A DNA stretch of 34,253 nucleotides. Origin: Candidatus Peregrinibacteria bacterium Greene1014_49 (lineage in GTDB: Bacteria > Patescibacteriota > Gracilibacteria > Peribacterales > Peribacteraceae). A program made the position numbers and the translations under genes. The stretch lies in contig VMGQ01000006.1 of the NCBI GenBank assembly GCA_007376635.1, forward strand, positions 1 through 34,253, given 5' to 3'. A model generated the notes under the pieces. It was not told the DNA's origin. It saw only the letters and a program-made list of their open reading frames with translations, and did not search any database. The first letter of the stretch is position 1. Each line of letters opens with the position of its first letter. This document shows, one piece after another, positions 31,101 through 34,253 of this stretch.

Positions 31101-31677
31101 AGCGAAGGATGGAACTTCTGGCCCTGGTTCCAAAGAAGTAAGCCCCGCTGCATCTCCTGACGTGTCGGGTACGGTAGGTGGAAGTGCATCTCCCAATCCA
31201 AAGGAGACAGTAGCTCCATCATCCAAATCTACAGGTCCAAGTGGCAGTCGCGAAGTCATGCCATCCACTCGTGAGCCTGTATCCATTGGAGAGAAGGGAA
31301 CAGGTGGCACGGACACTCCATCAACAGGCAGTGTCGAGGCAGGGGATTCCACTGCACCTGGTTCGAAAGATGTTTCTCCAGCGACAAAAGACGGTGTCTC
31401 CTCTCGTCTTCGGGAAACAGGTGGCACGGGAAATAAGTCCGCTGCATCTGTTGAGAGTTCTGAAGTTGCACCCGGTGCTCGTGGCAATAGTTCTTCTTCC
31501 GGTTCTACGGACACAGGTAACGTCGATAAAGGATCGACGGGAAAGGTTGATACCAAGGAGACCTCCGATGCCTCTCGTGATTCCTCCGGAAGAACCAAAC
31601 GACGCGGCGCTCGCTCAAGTGGTTCAAAGGCAACGGGTTCTCCCGGAAGTAGTGGCGTGAGTGGAGTGGAAAAATAA
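28120..31677 (+). CDS. Very large protein with long Gly/Ser/Thr/Pro low-complexity tail, third gene of the cluster
   Basis: An 1185-residue protein. Residues 1-450 are a globular, charged region (YVLTLLLDGMVRNKDGKPIE). A short hydrophobic part at about 460-502 (SAFMWLSAFHAVRILLGTL and MWQLGLLGGAAIGLY) could form two membrane helices or a hairpin. Another folded region runs to about 785. The last 390 residues are low-complexity, almost only Gly, Ser, Thr, Pro, Ala, Lys and Glu (e.g. SPTGSTTETSTGDASKG), ending in a basic patch (GRTKRRGARSSGSK). There is no N-terminal signal. ATG lies 2 bp after the previous stop, indicating coupling. A strong hairpin terminator ends the unit. The overall plan could suit an anchored protein with a flexible tail, but no family is recognised. 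Confidence 0.68.
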   Translation: MHIPHLFHRHSTSIQEHRLCAWDPEHLGTGSESLTNAQEVVGSFALLERNAAIKKAMALYDDPLVRGRFAELTSNSLDRPYVLTLLLDGMVRNKDGKPIEKGKFGFTDIPGYTADPVDPFGIYAKYKDTPAELGTFLKSFVSPEVLLQIDTKGENAEPTDLGKSYIAVIERGLVKKDADPYPSTVFVDVNLLWYQHIRKKLQGSMDQRGVSRPDLTKEFLGDDKAKPRPKLTKVQYLGLLRKGIQKNDLPTFASSETILLAGQAEADTLPKNTGNLFTTMTIGKYGPQESLRRLDIHVGDFALSKYLDKRSGIQRDEKTGAIIPGARTKELIGSATEWRGDPKAAFEFLFGNPDGAMSVSDEEGTSNRVFRDSLEYWFVPDPAGKLPRGAKPDKLMSKEDTNAVLYLVVQQFLAYEDPRKKTNDQREELKKEVTLTQNLEGFMGKAWKYMKDFEKHPLGSAFMWLSAFHAVRILLGTLKGKPKMWQLGLLGGAAIGLYQQDSKGRAWWNDLTDKVTGAITKDQALNPKDRTLPNYWLRELKKVEGEPGEYNNLTEDKEQLMLALSGTVPIQDMLGWYRKYQAFTLHRDGNTMPPIPFQYSKFRNRLGSDAGPKHVGDYLYKTLHKFFVHRGQAVQQEHIPFGIPGGFSEKEGLGFAYIKDKYIEHRYYIRLIEQLGIPKDLKLTEPEIQMLKNGVPMTAEEIAANPKLQAEMVRLEGIAQPERDRHISALLYLIRLFEMEGISDNSSTYSMDHVYFMESNTEVLSRMQSEGALPAGAWEEFLAWYRGGNKPVKGVATGSPASRSTGSTYGDSGTGSTTRGEGGSGTPERSPTGSTTETSTGDASKGLTADTTKGTTAGTTNDGTGSPESRTASAAEVGSTGSAEKGSVKAATRGPSGVPADRLSPTGPERPLASPAAPSVTGPGEGGVSAARSGAAGSTVETPVTAPGSTSTGTSSKTETSGPSDRGSSSGNKPLGSPAGGAAGGVSEGESSAPAKDGTSGPGSKEVSPAASPDVSGTVGGSASPNPKETVAPSSKSTGPSGSREVMPSTREPVSIGEKGTGGTDTPSTGSVEAGDSTAPGSKDVSPATKDGVSSRLRETGGTGNKSAASVESSEVAPGARGNSSSSGSTDTGNVDKGSTGKVDTKETSDASRDSSGRTKRRGARSSGSKATGSPGSSGVSGVEK

Positions 31678-31691
31678 TCCTATGCATGTTG

Positions 31692-31722
31692 AAAGCGCGA
31701 TGACGAAAGGTCATCGCGCTTT
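31692..31722 (+). terminator. Terminator hairpin ending the large-protein cluster
   Basis: A perfect 13-bp stem (AAAGCGCGATGAC and its complement) with a GAAAG loop starts 15 bp after the stop of the 1185-residue gene. A short T-rich stretch follows. It also lies before the stop of the convergent gene and may work in both directions. Confidence 0.75.
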
Positions 31723-31754
31723 GCAGTTGTTCTCAATGATCGGCAACACTCGGA

Positions 31755-32747
31755 CTACGCGTCCGGGTCAGTAGTTGTTTTGTCCGGATCATCCGGATCC
31801 GCCTTTGGGGCGGGGTCGGACTTTGGGTCCGGATCAGCCTTTGGAGCTGGGTCGGACTTTGGTTCCGAATCAACCTTTGGAGGTTCCGAAGAAGTCTCCG
31901 TTTTGGTGGTTTCCTTTTCAGGTTCTTTCATTTTTGATTCAACCGTAGTCAAATCTGAGGAAGATTCCTTCTTAGGAGATTCCACCTTGCGGAAGATGAC
32001 GGCTTCCTCACTGGGACCATTTGATGTTCCATAGAACACCCCAATGCGTTCCCAACGGGGACGATCCTGTTCATCCAAGACGTAGGACGATTTTCCATCA
32101 GCATCCTGATTGATGTGAGTTTTCAAGATGGATTGCCGTTTCACGGGCTCTCCATTCTTGTAGTCCACATTGATGACGACCCAGAGAGCCGTTCCATCCA
32201 TATCCCAGGATACCTTTCCACTCTCGACCGCAGGGGTCGTAGCAGCACTACCTGCTGGAATAGGGGTTGGGTAATCATATTTCAGATTTTCAACCTTGTC
32301 TTCCATCGCAGGCTTGCGACTCGGCACGAGCAATTTCTGGAAGCCCGTGAAGGTTTCCGGCGAAGTTGACGACACCAAGAATGTGGCGAAGAGCAACATC
32401 GAGGAAAGCACCAACTCCACGCATCCAAACCATTCTGTGTTGGTTTCTTCCGAGTCTTTGATGCGGGAGATCGCGTTCACGATTCCCGTAAGACCAACGA
32501 TGAACCAACACAAGCTGGTGCAGACTTTTGCAAACCCGAAGCCGAAGCTTGGGGTGTGCAACCACTCCGAGAAGCTGGAGAAGCCGATCCCAAAGGCTGG
32601 GATCGCAATCCCCAGCATGAGGAAGACAATCCAAGCCCAAGACAGGACTTGTGGGGGCACCTCCAGTCGCTTCGCCTTGTGGCCATGACTTGCGCCATGA
32701 TCAGCAACCACATCACTACCAGTCGAACCATGAGTCGTGTCGGCCAT
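31755..32747 (-). CDS. Three-helix membrane protein with acidic Pro-repeat tail
   Basis: A 330-residue protein starting MADTTHGSTGSDVVADHG. Three membrane helices lie at about 35-55 (LSWAWIVFLMLGIAIPAFGI), 73-93 (AKVCTSLCWFIVGLTGIVNA) and 107-127. A soluble domain of about 130 residues follows (GKVSWDMDGTALWVVINVDY), then a charged tail with two tandem copies of PKSDPAPKADPD. The start at 32747 is fixed by a Shine-Dalgarno site (AAGGAG) 8 nt upstream and a good promoter further up; this is unusual here, as most genes lack both. No family recognised. The style suggests a foreign origin. Confidence 0.68.
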   Translation of the reverse strand: MADTTHGSTGSDVVADHGASHGHKAKRLEVPPQVLSWAWIVFLMLGIAIPAFGIGFSSFSEWLHTPSFGFGFAKVCTSLCWFIVGLTGIVNAISRIKDSEETNTEWFGCVELVLSSMLLFATFLVSSTSPETFTGFQKLLVPSRKPAMEDKVENLKYDYPTPIPAGSAATTPAVESGKVSWDMDGTALWVVINVDYKNGEPVKRQSILKTHINQDADGKSSYVLDEQDRPRWERIGVFYGTSNGPSEEAVIFRKVESPKKESSSDLTTVESKMKEPEKETTKTETSSEPPKVDSEPKSDPAPKADPDPKSDPAPKADPDDPDKTTTDPDA

Positions 32748-32837
32748 TGCAGAAACTCCTTGTGCGAGATTGATCACTTTGACAGGGGTGATCGTGACCC
32801 TTTTTGTTGCCGAAGATTTGTAAGAGCAACTACTATA

Positions 32838-32866
32838 ATTATAAAACAAATGTATAGTAGTGTCTA
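32838..32866 (-). promoter_or_regulatory. Promoter of the three-helix membrane protein gene
   Basis: On the minus strand TAGACA (32866-32861) and TATAAT (32843-32838) are 17 bp apart. The leader of about 85 nt ends with AAGGAG before the ATG at 32747. This differs from the leaderless promoters of the left part. Confidence 0.65.
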
Positions 32867-32897
32867 TCTCAAAAACGCCTAAAATAGGCCAAAAGAG

Positions 32898-32923
32898 GTC
32901 GCGGGGGGACAGAGTACCGCGAC
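32898..32923 (-). terminator. Terminator after the NPTP-repeat protein gene
   Basis: A 7-bp GC-rich stem (GTCGCGG / CCGCGAC) with a 12-nt loop lies 27 bp beyond the stop codon. On the minus strand it is followed by CTCTTTT, a short T-tract. Confidence 0.6.
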
Positions 32924-32950
32924 TTGAGAAATGAGCATTCTGAAGCTTTT

Positions 32951-33490
32951 CTACGGCACGAGGCCGTAGATCAGCCGCCCTGTTGAGGGGCATCGGTACC
33001 ACTCGTAATGCGGTCGCACGAACGGCACGAAGACCGGTGTGGGGTTTACCACGACAGGTGTCGGCGTCACCGTGATCGGGGTCGGGTTGACCTCGATTTT
33101 TGGTGTCACGGTGACTGGTGTGGGATTCACCACGATGTTGGGTGAAACCGTGACCGGCGTGGGATTCACTTGAATGATCGGTGCTGTCGTCTTCGTTTCG
33201 GTTGTGACTCGGGTGTGGAAGTGCGTCTTCGTGTAGGCCCCTGAAACGGCGGCCGTGTTTGCTCGGAGGGTACCGAGGGCATTATCCACCGTGGCGCGGT
33301 AGTGCGGAAGTGCCTTGTCGGCCACTCCGATGCGGACACGGATGCCTGGGACTTTCTGCGTGACTTTCGCCACGCCTTCCCACTCGACGATTCCAGATGC
33401 GTCACCGATCTGGATTTCGTAGACATCATCACAGACGCCATTCGCGCACAATGCGAAGATCACAAGCAAGCTGGAAAGCAGTTGTCGCAT
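32951..33490 (-). CDS. Exported protein with NPTP repeats, hypothetical
   Basis: A 179-residue protein with a signal peptide (MRQLLSSLLVIFALCANGVC). A small domain of about 75 residues follows (DVYEIQIGDASGIVEWEGVA). Then a repeat region (about residues 105-160) has five NPTP units in alternating Val/Thr/Pro strands (VNPTPVTVSPNIVVNPTPV). The aromatic end is VRPHYEWYRCPSTGRLIYGL. Repeats of this type form extended, rigid stalks. The start at 33490 is supported by GAGGAG 8 nt upstream; longer in-frame starts would run through a hairpin. Two Cys could pair after export. Function unknown. It shares the Shine-Dalgarno style with its downstream neighbour. Confidence 0.65.
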   Translation of the reverse strand: MRQLLSSLLVIFALCANGVCDDVYEIQIGDASGIVEWEGVAKVTQKVPGIRVRIGVADKALPHYRATVDNALGTLRANTAAVSGAYTKTHFHTRVTTETKTTAPIIQVNPTPVTVSPNIVVNPTPVTVTPKIEVNPTPITVTPTPVVVNPTPVFVPFVRPHYEWYRCPSTGRLIYGLVP

Positions 33491-33805
33491 GACAGTTCTC
33501 CTCAAGAATTTGCGGTTTTTTGTCCCCCCACGTTGTCCAATCTCTTTAAGCATCTGTCCCCACAGTGCTTAAAAAAATCAAACAATGTTGGGCCAGCTCG
33601 GAAGAGACTGGAATGCATGGGGGAGGGCGGTGGTGGAAAGGATCAGTTTATCATTGTATAATGAAATATGAATTTAGCAAATCCAATTGGAGTGGAAATT
33701 GCAAGAGTATTGGGAGATTGGAGATTTTTTTCAAAGCCGAAGTAGCTCGTACACTGAGGTACACACTGTTTCTCTTATTATGCCGTTGTAGTATAGTGAA
33801 AAGGT
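33491..33805. other. Gene-free region with a hairpin, between divergent genes
   Basis: No credible ORF. TTTAAGCA at 33545-33552 pairs with TGCTTAAA at 33566-33573, with an inner TGT-CCCC-ACA, making an imperfect hairpin upstream of the NPTP-repeat gene. The remainder (33575-33790) is AT-rich and shows nothing definite except the promoter of the next gene. Confidence 0.45.
33792..33797 (+). promoter_or_regulatory. -10 box for the DUF433 gene
   Basis: TATAGT ends 8 nt before the ATG at 33806; the short sequence between includes AAAAGG. It resembles the leaderless pattern of the window, although AAAGG could also be a weak ribosome-binding site. Confidence 0.4.
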
Positions 33806-34045
33806 ATGCGTACTCTTGCTCCACACATTGTCATCGATCAGAACGTTCGCTTTGGAAAACCGATGGTCAAGGGAACGCGCATGACCGTGGAAGAGGTGCT
33901 AGGGGCTCTTGCCGGGGGAATGAATCCACAGGCAATTGAGGAAGAATATGGGCTAACCCAAGTGCAGATTCGCGCAGTTTTTGCCTATGTTGCGGCATTC
34001 CTTGCGGGTGAAGAGATGGATATCTCCAAGATCAAGCGCACATGA
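33806..34045 (+). CDS. DUF433 antitoxin-type protein
   Basis: A 79-residue protein with the DUF433 pattern: IVIDQNVRFGKPMVKGTRMT, then VEEVLGALAGGMNPQAIEEE and YGLTQVQIRAVFAYVAAFL, a helix-turn-helix-like fold. DUF433 proteins are usually the antitoxin partner of a DUF5615 PIN-like toxin. Its stop overlaps the next ATG by 4 bp (ATGA), typical for such pairs. It probably binds and inhibits the toxin and represses the shared promoter. Function is inferred from family and arrangement. Confidence 0.88.
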   Translation: MRTLAPHIVIDQNVRFGKPMVKGTRMTVEEVLGALAGGMNPQAIEEEYGLTQVQIRAVFAYVAAFLAGEEMDISKIKRT

Positions 34046-34253
34046 ATATCTTCATCGATGCCAATTTGCCTCGCTCTCTGACGTCCGTCCTTGGCCAGTT
34101 CGGGGAAGTATTTCATGCATTGGATACCGTGGCTCCCGGGGCATCAGATAATGCGATTGCCGCAGAAGCGACCAAGCGTAAAGCTATCCTTTTTACACGA
34201 GATCTTGATTTTGTGAACCCGCATCTCTTTCCAGAGATAGCAGGTGCTGGCCT
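34042..34253 (+). CDS. DUF5615 PIN-like toxin, 5' part (runs off the window)
   Basis: About 70 residues are visible: MNIFIDANLPRSLTSVLGQF at the start, with the early Asp of PIN-like nucleases, then DTVAPGASDNAIAAEATKRK and ILFTRDLDFVNPHLFP with the second acidic motif. This is the DUF5615 family, predicted RNases in toxin-antitoxin pairs. The gene is translationally coupled to the DUF433 gene and continues beyond the last base. Confidence 0.85.
   Translation, partial: MNIFIDANLPRSLTSVLGQFGEVFHALDTVAPGASDNAIAAEATKRKAILFTRDLDFVNPHLFPEIAGAG

Noticed and set aside
30543-31598. Long open frame (351 codons) on the minus strand opposite the low-complexity tail
   Set aside because: It mirrors the Gly/Ser/Thr/Pro codon bias of the plus-strand gene, has only low-complexity content and no start signal.
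32748-33002. Longer N-terminus (85 extra residues) for the three-helix membrane protein
   Set aside because: The extension crosses the promoter and terminator, and the ATG at 32747 has a good Shine-Dalgarno site.
33545-33573. Hairpin as terminator
   Set aside because: No T-tract follows on either strand and no gene ends beside it.
1-34253. Recoded UGA (as in Gracilibacteria and Absconditabacteria)
   Set aside because: UGA ends several conserved genes at the expected length, including rnc and the 840-residue gene, and is not seen inside conserved domains.

Overview
The window reads as bacterial chromosome with the standard code (UGA is used as a stop, for example at the ends of folP, rnc and the NYN gene). 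Gene content and style suggest a candidate-phyla-radiation type genome, perhaps Peregrinibacteria/Peribacteria-like: compact housekeeping genes, two VirB2/TrbC-like pilin-type membrane proteins, DUF4215 and lamin-tail surface proteins, very large orphan proteins, and almost no Shine-Dalgarno sequences. The phylum is an inference; EF-Tu, uS10 and RNase Y in this window would place it by phylogeny.

Layout. 1-4000: end of an L-asparaginase, a small membrane protein, a phosphomannomutase/phosphoglucomutase broken by an internal deletion and frameshift, and a divergent alpha-glucan phosphorylase. 4000-8200: an HExxH protein, dihydropteroate synthase, and a pair of pilin-like membrane proteins. 8300-11500: a housekeeping block, with a small basic protein, nusB and rnc on the plus strand and tuf-rpsJ on the minus strand. 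11700-14700: an ABC exporter split by a perfect 28-bp tandem duplication, and a divergent MutY-like glycosylase that lacks its Fe-S cysteines. 14700-22500: surface and nuclease genes, namely a tail-anchored exported protein, a DUF4215 Cys-rich protein, RNase Y, a lamin-tail/thermonuclease fusion and an NYN-domain protein. 22900-31700: three consecutive large unrecognised genes (872, 840 and 1185 aa), probably one unit. 31750-33500: two exported or membrane genes with ordinary promoters and Shine-Dalgarno sites, unlike the rest. 33800-end: a DUF433/DUF5615 toxin-antitoxin-type pair running off the window.

Cross-cutting signals. (1) Short tandem arrays with a unit of exactly 7 bp (sometimes 8) and unrelated unit sequences are scattered through the left half. 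They occur between genes and in frame inside conserved enzymes (phosphomannomutase, folP, mutY), often as inverted pairs. (2) Three long perfect palindromes or inverted repeats begin GTAG and end CTAC. (3) Several genes have a TANNNT -10 box only 6-8 nt before the ATG, implying leaderless mRNAs. The two genes at 31755-33490 break this rule and may be acquired. (4) Two conserved genes are disrupted by precise events, a deletion and a 28-bp duplication, which may be real decay, reversible variation or assembly artefacts.
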